Translations under genes and position numbers: made by a program
The notes under the pieces: model-generated
What the model saw: the letters and a program-made list of their open reading frames with translations, nothing else
Told to the model about the DNA's origin: nothing
Databases searched by the model: none
Assembly: GCA_035771165.1 (NCBI GenBank)
Contig: JAWNZC010000347.1
Location: 1,710,501 to 1,774,500 of the forward strand
Direction: 5' to 3'
DNA length: 64,000 nt
Source: Paragorgia papillata
Lineage: Eukaryota; Cnidaria; Anthozoa; Scleralcyonacea; Coralliidae
Shown here: positions 45,901 through 56,661 of the stretch, in pieces
Layout: each line of letters starts with the position of its first letter
How positions within the stretch are numbered: the first letter of the stretch is position 1

Positions 45901-48159
45901 CAAACAAGGAAAAGTAAAATTTTGGGGTCCAAAGATCAACCGCATTATACCGAGTCGTACGTTATAATGATGCGCGCTATAGCGAGGCTCCACTGTACTA
46001 GCAAAGTATTCTGGTAGTAATAATAATAATAATAATAATAATACTTTATTCATCAAATACAAATACAGGCACATATGAAAAGATATTTACATAAAAGTAT
46101 AGAACGTACAGTAACATGTAGTCACCCAACACCATAACATTAAACGTCATCTTATGCAAATGGCTTATTGGATGTCTGTTTTGTTTTGTTTCGTTATGTT
46201 AAACAAACTATAAACTACTGTACTGCCTTCAACCAGTGAGCTCTATATATAACTGGAGTGATATCTTTGTGGTGGACAATGTGCGGACATGTATTGTAGG
46301 CCAGTCTTCTATGCGGTCTGGTCAAGTCTGCATTTGGTAAAAAGCCTGCGTAGGAGACTGGAACTATACGTACTTTAGGCCTACATGTCCACCGTGTTTG
46401 GCTTCAAACTTTGTCCAGTCAATGACAGCAGATATCACTCCAGTATAGACCTCATTCAAAAATGGCCACCGAATTAAAATTATTTTATATACAGTGGCGC
46501 TCAAAAGTTTTGTAACACCTGCGTGGAGTTTTTACACGCACAGTACACGCATTTTACAAGTGCGTGTAGTACATATTGCGTGTAGTGCAGTCAAACTACA
46601 CGAAGCTTCGCACTACACGCAACCTTGCACTACACGCAGTTGCGTGTAGTTACACTCACACACAGTTTTGCGTGTAGTCCGCTACACGCAGTTTTGCGTG
46701 TAGTCAAACTGCGTGTAGTCCACTACACGCAGTTTGTGTGTAGTCCGCTACACGCAGTTTGCGTGTAGTTGACTGCACGTGTATCACTTTTGATTGAAAA
46801 ATATAAAGCGTGATACTTAACAAATATTATAAATAAACGATTATTCTACCGAAACTGCAAAACTACACAGAGCTACAACAATTTTGTCAACAGTACTGGC
46901 AATTTATGCATTTAATTCGATGCGACGTTACAGCGGCGTCTAAAACAAACACGCAGTAGAAATTTGAGTTTCACACAGTAGAAATTTGACAAACAACTTG
47001 TTCGGGTTTGACTCAAAATTCTCATGTGGAGAATCATCTCAAATTGATCGCTGCAATCGCCACGAACGCTGAAAATCCCGATCGCTACGATCGCCAAGGT
47101 AGAAAATGTTCTATCTTGGCGATCGTGCATGTTGATTGCATTGATCGTATGATCGCTGCGATCGCTGAGGGTTTTTTGGGCGATCGTAGCGATCATATGA
47201 AAACTAGGCTTATGCTTTTACCAAATATTTCGGTGAAGTATTACCGTACACTCATCTACACGCAAAAGTACGTGTAGTTATGTATTGATCATACAGAAAG
47301 TTTTGTGTAGTTATTATACACGAAGCTTTGCGTGTAGTTACTGCATTATGCACGAAGCTTTGCGTGTAGTTATTATACACGAAGCTTTGCGTGTAGTTAT
47401 TATATATACACGAAGCTTTGCGTGTAGTTATTATACACGAGGCTTTGCGTGTAGTTATTATACACGAAGCGTTGCGTGTAGTTATTATACACGAAGCTTT
47501 GCGTGTAGTGATTATACACGAAAGCTTTGCATGTAGTGCGTGTATGTATGTTGCGTGTACACGCACACTACACGCATTTCAGTCCACGAAGGTGTTACAA
47601 AACTTTTGAGCGCCACTGTACATATAAATTAGCCCTTATGAACTCATTTTCATGTGTGAAATTCAAAATAATTTTTACTTTAAAACAAGGTCATAAGGGC
47701 TAATTTATAAGCACATAAAATAATTCTAATTCAGCAGCCATTTTTGAATAAGGTCTATAGAGCTCACTGCCTTCAACAATCTCCCCCTCTCTCCAAGCCC
47801 CAAGGCAATTACCCCGCTCTCTTCAATCCAGTTTTGATAAACTTTAATAACTTTCACCTTTCAAAAGTGGGCAATCAAAACAAGTACTATTAAAAATCTT
47901 ACAAGTCTTGTTTGCTTTTCCAGAGCAAGTAGAGTTTCTAGTGCTTCGTGCATTTTCCCATCCTGTTGAAAACAAAGGGAAAGAGTACATTATGAAAGAA
48001 ACGTAAATCTTTGATTTTATGTAGGAAAATAAAAAGCTTTTACAGCTCAATCCTTACTTTGACCATTGCTTCGCACTGTGGAAGACATTCGTCCACTGTA
48101 GACGTGTAATCAACGTCCATTTTCACAATATTTCCTTTCATATCTGTAGCGGTCGCCAT
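39981..48159 (-). CDS. PSMD12: 26S proteasome regulatory subunit Rpn5 (PSMD12), complete, 12 exons, 456 aa
   Basis: PCI-domain scaffold subunit of the 19S lid, which helps position the deubiquitinase Rpn11. Minus-strand exons: 48159-48058, 47962-47903, 45011-44883, 44800-44693, 44601-44526, 43903-43875, 42882-42733, 42590-42456, 42092-41980, 40954-40780, 40371-40294, 40196-39981. Frames join cleanly and give exactly the human length. Landmarks: [20 protein letters not shown] at the N terminus, [41 protein letters not shown] and [20 protein letters not shown], then [28 protein letters not shown] and [17 protein letters not shown] in the PCI domain, and [16 protein letters not shown] near the end. 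Exon 6 is a 29-nt micro-exon. The start is fixed by homology and lies in CAAGATGGCGAC, a near-perfect TISU element. Introns carry many mobile elements. Confidence 0.97.
41107..41574. mobile_element. 460-bp foldback family, full copy in PSMD12 intron 9
   Basis: Both arms are present: ggggattggcaacaaaaatt at the left, aatttttagtgctattgccc at the right, with gagatggtctctgacgtcag and its complement inside. A 110-bp ctttactggtca...gggttaa repeat unit borders it on the right (41572-41690). Confidence 0.9.
42160..42450. repeat. (CTCTA)n / (CTCCA)n microsatellite, PSMD12 intron 8
   Basis: Same unit type as in ENDOV intron 7. It starts only a few bases from the exon 8 splice donor (42455-42454). Confidence 0.95.
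43110..43458 (+). mobile_element. 5S-rRNA-derived SINE, full-length copy (PSMD12 intron 6)
   Basis: The head carries gttaagcccagttgg and gttagtacttggatgggtga, the conserved 5S rRNA internal promoter region. The body is ctgtgcttcgagggtttttc and ttttcctccctccg...aaatcaacactta, and the tail ends ggacattaaataaatcatta, ctc and A9. The 5S head marks it as a SINE3-type element transcribed by RNA polymerase III. Confidence 0.9.
43499..43833. mobile_element. Foldback element, about 335 bp, PSMD12 intron 6
   Basis: taaagtgcctaaattatggt at the left is mirrored at the right, and nearly the whole length pairs, for example ctaaaatttcatcttcatgg with ccatgaagatgaaattttag. Frames 43515-43786 are artefacts. 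Confidence 0.92.
44040..44130. repeat. Partial copy of the ttaacccttt...ctaacaccag foldback repeat
   Basis: taaccctttcattccc followed by ttttactctgtctaacacca and gatgattttactcatcaagg, related to the unit at 41572-41690. Confidence 0.6.
44136..44437 (+). mobile_element. 5S-rRNA-derived SINE, copy in PSMD12 intron 5
   Basis: Contains gttaagcccggttaga and gttagtacttggatgggtga, then the shared cttcgagggtttttcacc and cctccctccgcaaaatcaac body. Its tail (aataaatctaaatctaagac) differs from the copy at 43110. Confidence 0.88.
45408..45998. mobile_element. pogo/Tc1-like non-autonomous element, about 590 bp, PSMD12 intron 2
   Basis: Left terminus cagtggagcctcgctataac and right terminus gcgctatagcgaggctccac-tg are complements, each bounded by TA. 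CAGT-type ends with TA duplication are typical of the Tc1/mariner/pogo group. No transposase frame remains. Confidence 0.88.
46018..46050. repeat. (AAT)n microsatellite
   Basis: About nine AAT units just outside the pogo-like element. Confidence 0.9.
46444..47758. mobile_element. Foldback element split by a nested TA-flanked element
   Basis: The left end tagacctcattcaaaaatgg and right end ccatttttgaataaggtcta are complements. The left arm continues as gaattaaaattatttta, is broken at 46491, and resumes after 47620 as catataaattagcccttatg. The intact right arm reads the same way without the break (47680-47750). Confidence 0.88.
46492..47619. mobile_element. Nested Tc1/mariner-like element with internal GTGTAGT/ACACGAAGC repeats
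   Basis: Terminal inverted repeats cagtggcgctcaaaagtttt (46492) and aaaacttttgagcgccactg (47619) are bounded by TA. Inside, 46540-46790 and 47260-47575 are arrays of short palindromes around acgcagtttgcgtgtagt and acacgaagctttgcgtgtag. The middle (47030-47215) is rich in gatcgc motifs. No transposase frame; it is about 1.1 kb. Confidence 0.88.
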
Positions 48160-48163
48160 CTTG
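48152..48163 (-). promoter_or_regulatory. TISU/YY1-type start element of PSMD12 (CAAGATGGCGAC)
   Basis: Matches the TISU consensus SAASATGGCGGC at 11 of 12 positions, with the start codon inside it. In mammals this element directs both transcription and scanning-free initiation from very short 5' UTRs, usually in housekeeping genes. Confidence 0.6.
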
Positions 48164-49064
48164 AAAAAGTTGTGTAAAGTGAAATGAGGGAAAGGTCGTC
48201 ACTTGTTTCTAACTGTCAAACTGACAATTCGTCATTCTGTATTTTATAAAATTTCATCAACAAATCCCAAATATTAATCTTTTCCGCCACCAAAAATCTA
48301 ATACTAAACCCAAAACTAACCTGACCCCATGAAAACACTAATCCTAACTCCAAAAGAAGAAAAACGTAAAGGGAGAAATGACGTCATGTCAGTTTGAGAG
48401 ATGGAAACAAATATTTGCCGAGTGGATGGGAACATTTTCGTAGTCCTCTAGGATCCTTCTGTGTCTCGCCTTGGATTAAAGTTTGAATTTCATGGTTTAA
48501 ATCATGTTTAAATTAATAAAATATCCCCAAATATGAAGAGAAAGTATTTGGTAAGTAATCTAAACATTACTGACGTTTTAATAGTAGAAAAATTTAACTA
48601 TAAATAGCATTGTTTCACGGACAGAGCTGTTCCTGTATTTAATTTAAAGGGCTAATTATGTTTGTCACATCACTCACATGGAGAAATTTTAATACGTTTT
48701 TGGTGTCGAATTTCAACCACGGAAATCGAAACACCAGCGTATTTTCTCGCTTTAAAAGAACTACAACCGCTAAGTTTTTTCATGAATGTTTAAAAAACGA
48801 CTTTATTTAATATTGAGAGTATTAAACACTCTTGCCCTGAGGGGAGTGGGGTGGGGTTATCTGGAAAGTTTTGGGTAGGGCCCCGCGGTGACCTCAAAAC
48901 CTCCACGCCATTTCAGCCCTTTAAGAGATGCTTTTCCATAGGCTATCTTACAGGCCTAAAAAGGTGGTTTTCTATAGCCTATCTCAGTCTCTTATATCAG
49001 TGTGACCGTGATCAGCATTCACATCCTATCCCAAACCAGAATACTGGTAGGTGTCATCATAAAC
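48164..49064. other. PSMD12 upstream region; no gene seen
   Basis: PSMD12's promoter must lie in the first few hundred bases. Nothing else is recognised. Confidence 0.4.
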
Positions 49065-49272
49065 CATGGTATCATACCAGACCAAACTACAAGGATATAT
49101 TTGAAGGATTTTGGGTGAAGGAAAATTTGAGTGTAGAATATATACATTTTAAGACCAAACCAGGACCAGTTGCGAAAAATGCAACTACACAGGCCTTCCG
49201 GCAGGAATTGAACCCATGACCTTGTGATTCTAGGGCAATGCTCTGACCACTGAGCCACGGAGGGCATTGCCG
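49065..49272 (-). mobile_element. tRNA-derived SINE
   Basis: Read on the minus strand: ccgtggctcagtggtcagag (A-box), then gggttcaattcc (B-box), a tggtttggtcttaaaatgta body and a ttccttcacccaaaatcctt tail. Closely related copies are at 54471-54735 and, diverged, 61838. The right flank (49300-49325) also matches the composite repeat at 54395-54800. Confidence 0.85.
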
Positions 49273-49796
49273 AGAGCTTGATCGCAAGTTCTGTATATAT
49301 AATAAGGTGGTAATGCCAGGAGAGAATCTTATTACTTAGGATATATTTTATATACCCAATTCCAGACCCGAAGCTTGAATACCATACTTACACCTTATAT
49401 ATGAGAGTACCCCACCTCCCTGAACACTCGACAGAATCTTGGATACAGATATTCTGTATCAGTCAATTCCAGCAATACTCTCTTCTCCCCTCAACATTTT
49501 GCATTTGTAATTTTTTTAATACAAATGCTCTGGGGTTGGGCAGACAACAAACCATCAGATCATCTATTCTACAAACATATCTAGAGTACAATTAAGGTCT
49601 TATAGTCTAGAGAACTTATAGTCTAAGAACTTCTGGCCTGGGGATGACAATTGTTGGGCATTGGATAAGGATAAGAACTGGGTGGCTAATCATCCTTACT
49701 TGCAGCCAGCAGCTGAATTGTGAAGGACGCAGATCAATGTGGCCGTGTCAAGGCATATCAAAGGTGCTCCAAGCAGCCGCCAACATCACAGCTAAG

Positions 49797-50035
49797 ATGT
49801 TAGGTGTTGATTTTATGGAGGGAGGAAAACCGGAGAACCCAGCGAAAAACCCTCGAAGCACAGGAGAGATTAACTACAACTCTACTCACATGACTCCAAG
49901 CCCAACAACGGGGTCATTCCCAAGCGGTCACCCATCCAAGTACTACCCCCGTCTAACAAGGCTTAACTTTTTGGTGAGAGGCAGCGTGCTAACAGCACAC
50001 GCCACCCATGCTCCCCCTTCCCACCCGTGCAGTCA
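49797..50035 (-). mobile_element. 5S-rRNA-derived SINE, minus-strand copy
   Basis: Plus-strand text shows gagggaggaaaaccggagaa, aaaaaccctcgaagcacagg, cggtcacccatccaagtact and gtgagaggcagcg, the reverse complement of the copy at 44136. The frame 49644-50081 across it is an artefact. Confidence 0.88.
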
Positions 50036-52636
50036 TGCACAATTTTCATTGCATGCTACCAGAGGCCAGGCTTGGGAGTAATTTCCCCCACAACCCCCTC
50101 CCCTAATGCTACTAAAAATATAAATCTCTTGTAATTGCGCACATGTTTATCGCGTGACAATGCTCAAGGAAACCACGAATTAAATTATCAATTTATTGTC
50201 TTTCCGGACTTTCGTTTTGCGCTCTTACTTATCATTAGACAGGAAAAGTGCTACTCGTTTATCTGTATTGTACCTGGCTAGTATAGCGCATGACCTTGAC
50301 TGTTCTGTTTGTCCCCACTGCAGCTGTGCGGATTAGCTTCATTGCGCGCCTCAATACAGCCTTGTTTGTGTGCTTCCTAAAATATCGCGGGAAAAGAAAC
50401 AGTAGCGCGCACTTTGACTCAGTACTGGACTCCAATTCCGAATTAGGATTAAAGTGCGGCCGGGAAAAATCTTTGCGCGCCTGTCTTTCGATGATGTTTC
50501 TATGAAACTACTTACGTTGCGCGTGGCGCAAAAACCGAAAATTTTACGATTTTTTTTTTTTGCGCGTTTTATTGTTTACTAATTTGGAATAATGCTTTCT
50601 TTGTTTGAACTTGCTGCGACGCTCGTCATTTGTGTGGGAGGAGAGGGATAGACTGCGGGGAGCCGAGAGAAGTCGGATTGTAAAGCAAGTGTCTCACAGA
50701 AGTTTTTGTATTCAGCTTTTTGTTCACAGTTTGTTGTTGCGCCGGTTTATTTTGTAAAGATAGTCGGTTGACGGTTTCTCGTACCACTATGCTCGTACTT
50801 GTACGCTCTCTGGGTTTTTTTATCGTCTGGTTGGGTGATCTGTTTTCGAACAATGAGCAGTGTACCCAGATCACAAGATGTTGGCTTAACCTCGATAGAT
50901 AGATGGAATTTCGCCTGTTTAAACACAAGATGTACATGTACAAGACATTTACATAACCACTGAATTTCACCTAGCTAACCACAACATTCATTTCAAGCTT
51001 GTTTAGTAGCCCAAGGCCGTTTCTACACGTTTGATATTATCTACGAATACCCCGGAATAGCCCCTTGACGTCAGACATCACAAACCATAATCGATATAAC
51101 TTAAGTATTACCCCTTACACATAAGACAGAAGTCTCTTGTTGTATTTTATCTGAGTGCTGACCCATGCATACTCGCTTTGCTTACCGCCAAATGACCCCT
51201 ATCTTTTTGCTGGTTGCAAGAGCTTCGGAGGACGGCGACAAATCAAGCTCGGGCGAAATTTAATTCTAGACAGGATTTGACAACGAGTTTATTTTGCTGG
51301 TTCCGTTGTTGCACACTTCAGTAGAATGTAACCCGACTCGCCTCGTTCATATTGATACCTACGGTGAAATGCACAAATTGAGGTAGACATCCAAAATCTA
51401 ATATTCTCTCTTTTTTATTATTTTACAACCGTGCAATATCTTCGGTCTTGCGGTATCAACCAAATTGGTGTCATTGAATTTGGTGACATTTTTTCGGGAA
51501 GTAGCACCTAATTGCTACGGTGATTTTTAAGGGTCTTGCTGAAAGGGCCAAGGTCTCATTGTAGTCCGTTACCAGATCGAAAGAGTAGCCCCTTTGTCCT
51601 TTGTTCGGTAGAATTTCTGTTGACAAAGTCCAGCTCATTTCATCCGCTCATGGCGAAGTTCTCGCAGAGACTTCTACCGAGATCTCATAACCATCCTGAA
51701 ATTGTGTTATTCGGCAATCACTTTCCACTTGCTACCGACTTCCACCATACTCGTTTGGTTTGGAAATACCGAGGGGTCGTAAATTGCACGGTTAACCATC
51801 AATGGCTCAACACAGTTCGCCACCGTGTATGGCTTCAGTGACGAGTATGCGTGTGTCTTAGGATACCATATACATCTACAAGCTGTACCTTTGGCTGTAT
51901 ATTTCTGAGATTATTGTAAGGCTAGATCATGATCAACGTTTGGACTATAAGGATTGCGTTTGTGTGTACGTTCAACTGTCAACGGTGCGAGAATAATTAG
52001 CCGTAGTTGTCGTAGTAATGAAAGGATATGGCGCGGTAAGTCGTTAATAATCTATCGTATTCCATGTTCCACTTGAGCCGTTGGTTGATCTGTGAGCGAC
52101 GTTTACGTTCTTGTTGTTGTTATTGCTGTTACAGCTTAGTCTTGTGTGTTTGTAGTATTCAGTCATAAACTAAATGATTGCATTGCACTTGCATACAGTA
52201 TATTTCCTTGGCAAATATTGGTCGCCTGACGCCACCTATATAGCTTCGCCGGGCTTTTCTCTGACTGAGTATACTCAATTTTATTGAAGATACTATGCTT
52301 AAAAAATAAAGTTAAAAAAATATAGAGTATTGCATAGGCCGTGTGTGAACGTATAGACAATTTTAAAGATAGTAAACTGCCGAATATTTTAAGAAAAAGT
52401 CACTCCAATGTTCTGAGCCAAAGCCTTTACCAAAGACAGAGTAAATCGACTATTAGTTGTTACTTAGGCGAAAGACTTTGATTCAGAACTTCAATATTTT
52501 GTTTTCAAAAATCTTGGCAGCTTGTATATAAGATTTTCTATGCTTGATAAGGCTTGCATTATTGTATATATATAGGTGCTGGTATGATGCATTTTTTAGC
52601 ATAATTTGCGCCTTTTGCGGATGGGAAAACAGTTAC
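50036..52636. other. Spacer with no supported gene
   Basis: 50300-51350 is richer in CpG than its surroundings and could include a promoter or 5' exon of a gene I cannot identify. A frame at 51536-51841 has 101 codons, with an inner ATGGCG at 51650; its protein (MAKFSQRLLPRSHNHPEIVL...) resembles nothing I know. Confidence 0.4.
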
Positions 52637-52639
52637 ATA

Positions 52640-52927
52640 GAAATACCTTTCCACTTCGACTTCTGTAGTTTGTTGTGTATTTCTGTAGCCGCTACTGAAG
52701 CGTGAGGGAAATTTTTGTGTCGAAAAATGTGAATAAAAAGTATAATTTAGCTTTCATGGAGTTTAATCATAATATAACGAATGTTTCTCCCCAATCGATA
52801 CCAACAAACAAATATAAATCAAGAATAAGCAAATTTTATCGCTAGATTTTTCTCACGTTTCTGTAGCGGCTACAGAAATACAGTAATACACAACCAACTA
52901 CAGAAGCAGAAGTGGGAAGGTATTTCC
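52640..52927. mobile_element. Foldback element, about 290 bp
   Basis: aaatacctttccacttcgac and tgtgtatttctgtagccgct are mirrored by agcggctacagaaata and gaagtgggaaggtattt. Confidence 0.88.
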
Positions 52928-52995
52928 ATTTGGACTGTAAAAGTTGTAAAAGATAATAATATATTGTTTAAAGCTTTGTATAGCGATTTATACAT

Positions 52996-53143
52996 GAAAT
53001 CTAACACTTGGGTTAAACCATGTTTTATTTGAACTTTGAGCTTTCGGCTCGTATTATAAAGACGGCTCGAGAATATAAGGGCCGAAAGCGCAGAATTTAA
53101 ATAAAACATGGTAGAACTCAACCCACAAAGTGTGTTAGATTTA
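52996..53143. mobile_element. Foldback element, about 148 bp
   Basis: gaaatctaacacttgggtt and aaccatgttttattt are mirrored by aaataaaacatggt and tgtgttagattt, around a gagctttcgg/ccgaaagc centre. Confidence 0.88.
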
Positions 53144-54280
53144 ATAATAATAATGTTACAAGAAAGAAGAGTTGTACAAGAAATGCAAAAAGTAGTTTGG
53201 ATGATAAACGATTATGTGTAAAATCGCCAAAGAATATCAGCGACGTATAGTTTCTTGTAGCAGGAAACTAAGGCGTGACAATCTTCTATAAAACACAAAC
53301 TTAGTTATATAACCATAGTATTTTCTAATATTTTATACGAACAGTTTCCTGCTCAGAAGCTATAATCTCCATCGCTCCATTTTTCCAGAATGATGATGGT
53401 TATTCTTCACGCATTTGGCGCTTGGAAAGGCCGTTGAACCCTATCTTTTTGTAAACTAGTAGCTACTGGCGATTTCACTGCAAATTTAGGGCTTTTTTCA
53501 GTCATGCTCAAATTGACGTGTGTACGTGTGGTTTTCTAGAGAAATATATATAACCAAAAGGTTTGTTTTAGCCCCGACAGCTAACCGACTCTTATTCTGT
53601 CGTGAGAAAAAAGCGCGCAGATAAATTACAAAGAAGGAGTTACTCCTTTATTTATTGATTGCGCGGTTGTAGTGAAATCGCCGCAGAAATTGGAATTATA
53701 TCGCAGAAACAGTGTCAGTATAACAACAATTGCACAAATAGCAGCGAAATCGCCGAATGAATAGAACGATTTTTGTGCGGTTTTCCTCGAGAAATCTACT
53801 GACCCAAACTTTACCAAGATGAGAAAACCTGCAAAAGAAAAACGATGCGAGACAGCAATGTTTATGAATAGCGATGGAGTTACAGCAAGAATTACAGCTT
53901 AAATCGCAGCCATATTTATAGTGGCAATATTTGCCCCACAACATTGAAATCGCAGCGGCGAAATCGTCGGTAATGTTAATATATACGAGCATACAATTTC
54001 AAATTACAGAATGTCAATGCTGCCATAAAACTTGAAGCAATATTGTATTTCCAATCGCAGCAAAAATCGCTAGTGGATCTAAAACGGGTCAACTGAAGAC
54101 TGATTTTTCATTTCATTCTTCTTGACTGTTCGAGTTTCACTCCTCTGCATGCATGACACTTTGTCCCTTTTGCAACCCAGGTTCGACATCTGATTAAGAT
54201 TTCTTCTTGGCCCACATGTGAGAAGAGAAGAGTTCTTTCCAGTTTGACTCTACCAAACACCACAAGTTTCCACCGGGTGA
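53144..54280. other. Spacer; repeated gaaatcgc motifs
   Basis: 53640-54080 repeats gaaatcgc / aaatcgcag about ten times at irregular spacing. No gene seen. Confidence 0.4.
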
Positions 54281-54395
54281 CTCTGGTTTCCTCCTGTAGT
54301 AACACTGGACCAATAAGGAATGGTCCTTACTGGACCTCTAGGAAGAACAGTTTAGATATGACTGATAGGGTTATTCAGTATAAATAAAGTTATAA

Positions 54396-54958
54396 TAACG
54401 TGGTAATGCCAGGAGAGAATTGGGTATATTATAAGCAATATTGGGCATTTCACTCGATTGCATAGCATATTCTAAGGATTTTGGGTGAAGGAAAGTTCGA
54501 GTGTAGAATATATACATTTTAAGACCAAACCGGGACCAGTTGCGAAAAATGCAACTACACAGGCCTTCCGGCAGGAATTGAACCCACGACCTTGTAGCCT
54601 GCCTGCAGACTTCCCCCATTTCCGTTCCCCGTTTACCCTCTGGGGAACGGAAATGGGGGAAGTCTGCACGCAGGCTAACGACCTTGCGATTCTAGTGCAA
54701 TGCTCTGACCACTGAGCCACGGAGGGCGTTGCCGAGAGCTTGATCGCGAGTTCTGTATATAATAAGGTGGTAATGCCAGGAGAGAATTGGGTATATTATA
54801 AGTAATATTGGGCATTTCACTCGATTACATAGCATTGCATTTCTCGCAACTGGTCACGGTTTGGTCTTATAATGTATATATTCTACACTCGAACTTTCCT
54901 TCACCCAAAATCCTTAGAATCATGCTATGTAATCGAGTGAAATGCCCAATATTACTTA
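54396..54958. mobile_element. Composite repeat inserted in the satellite array
   Basis: Contains a tRNA-derived SINE on the minus strand (54471-54735), flanked on both sides by ggtggtaatgccaggagaga-attgggtat sequence, followed by an inverted segment: aatattgggcatttcactcg at 54805 is mirrored at 54930-54955. Confidence 0.8.
54595..54677. mobile_element. 83-bp foldback inserted in a SINE with 9-bp target duplication
   Basis: Termini tagcctgc and gcaggcta; the arms gcagacttcccccatttccg-ttcccc pair almost completely. The 9-bp direct repeat acgaccttg flanks it at 54586-54594 and 54678-54686. Removing one repeat and the insert restores the SINE order seen at 49065-49272. Confidence 0.9.
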
Positions 54959-55815
54959 TAATAAATAAAGTTAGTTTAGTTTACTCTGGTTTCCTCCTGT
55001 AGTAACACTGGACCAATGTGAGATGGCCCTTACTGGACCTCTAGGAAGAACAGTTTAGATATGACTTATAGAGTTATCCAGTATAAATAAAGTTAGTTTA
55101 GTGTACTCTGGTTTCTTCCTGTAGTGACACTGGATCAATGAGGGATGATCCTTACTGGACCTCTAGAGAGAACAGTTTAGATATGACTTATAGAGTTATC
55201 CAGTATAAATAAAGTTAGTTTAGTGTACTCTGGTTTCTTCCTGTAGTAACATTGGATCAATGTGAGATAGCCCTTACTGGACCTCTAGGGAGAACAGTTT
55301 AGATATGACTGATAGAGTTATCCAGTATAAATAAAGTTAGTTTAGTGTACTGTGGTTTCCTCCTGTAGTAACACTGAACCAATCAGGGATGATCCTTACT
55401 GGACCTCTAAGAAGAACAGTTTAGATATGACTGATAGGGTTATCCAGTATAAATAAAGTTAGTTTAGTTTACTCTGGTTTCCTCCTGTAGTAACGCTGGA
55501 CCAATCAGGGATGGTCTTTATTGGACCTCTAGAGGGAACAGTTTAGATATGACTGATAGGATTATCCAGCATAAATAAAGTTAGTTTAGTTTACTCTGGT
55601 TTCCTTCTGTATATACTGGATCAATGGGGGCTGATCCTCACTGGACCTCTAGAGTGAACAGTTTAGATATAACTGATAGAGTTATCCAGTATAAATAAAG
55701 TCAGTTTATATAACACTGGACTAACGAGGGATGGTCCTTACTGGATCTCTAGGAAGAACAGTTTAGATATGACTGATAGGATTATCCAGCATAAATAAAG
55801 TTAGTTTAGTTTTCG

Positions 55816-56155
55816 CCCTCCCTCCCTACACTTTTCTTATGATTTGATAATTACAATTGACGTTTTCATATTTATAATTATTTTTGCTTCTTTCAGATTT
55901 TTTTCTATACCTGTTCACCATTGTATTGGAAATAAAATGGATTATGTTGTGAATAAGGATGAATAGGCTGCCACTTTTTGCTACTGATATTTTTATTATT
56001 GCGGATTAATATTCACAAGGAGACAATTTCAGTATGGGATTTTTAAAACTGGGTGTCGTCACTGTTACTCTTAGCAACAGGTTAGTGAAGCTTTTTTCTT
56101 GGACATTGAAATCTTGAACATTACCATATTTTGGAAAATACACAAACCTTAAAAG
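55816..56155. other. Spacer; nothing recognised
   Basis: AT-rich, no gene or repeat seen. Confidence 0.4.
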
Positions 56156-56635
56156 TGCTTATGAAACGAAAATTAAGTTTGTCTTATTTGAAAGAACACT
56201 TAAAATGATAGAGTAACATGTTTTGTAGTTTTTCGTTTCCTTGCTTCGTTCTTGAGATATTTTAGTTTGTTTGATATGGAAATTAAACATTTTGACGTCA
56301 TACGTGCATAATGAATTATCGAAAAAGTTCTATATCTTTGCTATTGCCACTTGAAGATCTACATTATTAGTGTTGTGGGCGAAACACATCCACATATCCA
56401 CATGCTTCATTCAAATTATTTCAAATTAATTTGCGGGTTTGATAATAGAAAAGATATCTGACCTCCGATAGCTCATTATGCACCAACGACGTCAAAATGT
56501 TTAATTTGCGTATGAAACAAACTAAAATATCTCAAGAACAAAGCAAGGTAACGAAAAACTGCAAAAGATGTTACTCTATAATTTTAAGTGTTCTTTCAAA
56601 TAAGACAAACTTAATTTTCGTTTCATAGGCACCTT
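56156..56635. mobile_element. Diverged relative of the 460-bp foldback family
   Basis: aaaattaagtttgtcttatt near the left end is mirrored near the right end; gaaagaac, tttgacgtca and gatattttagtttgtttgat match the layout of the copies at 27934 and 41107. Confidence 0.85.
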
Positions 56636-56661
56636 AATATTAATATAACTATAACTTCTAC

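Larger units (their letters stand above)
54281..55815 (+). repeat. Second array of the 119-125 bp satellite family, interrupted
   Basis: About eight diverged units with tagtaacactggaccaat, cttactggacctctag, acagtttagatatgactga and ataaataaagttag. A composite repeat occupies 54396-54958. Units here match the diverged proximal units at 6435-7080 rather than the homogenised ones. Confidence 0.93.

Noticed and set aside
51536..51841. 101-codon open frame with an internal ATGGCG start
   Set aside because: No family resemblance that I can defend; kept only as a note in the spacer entry.
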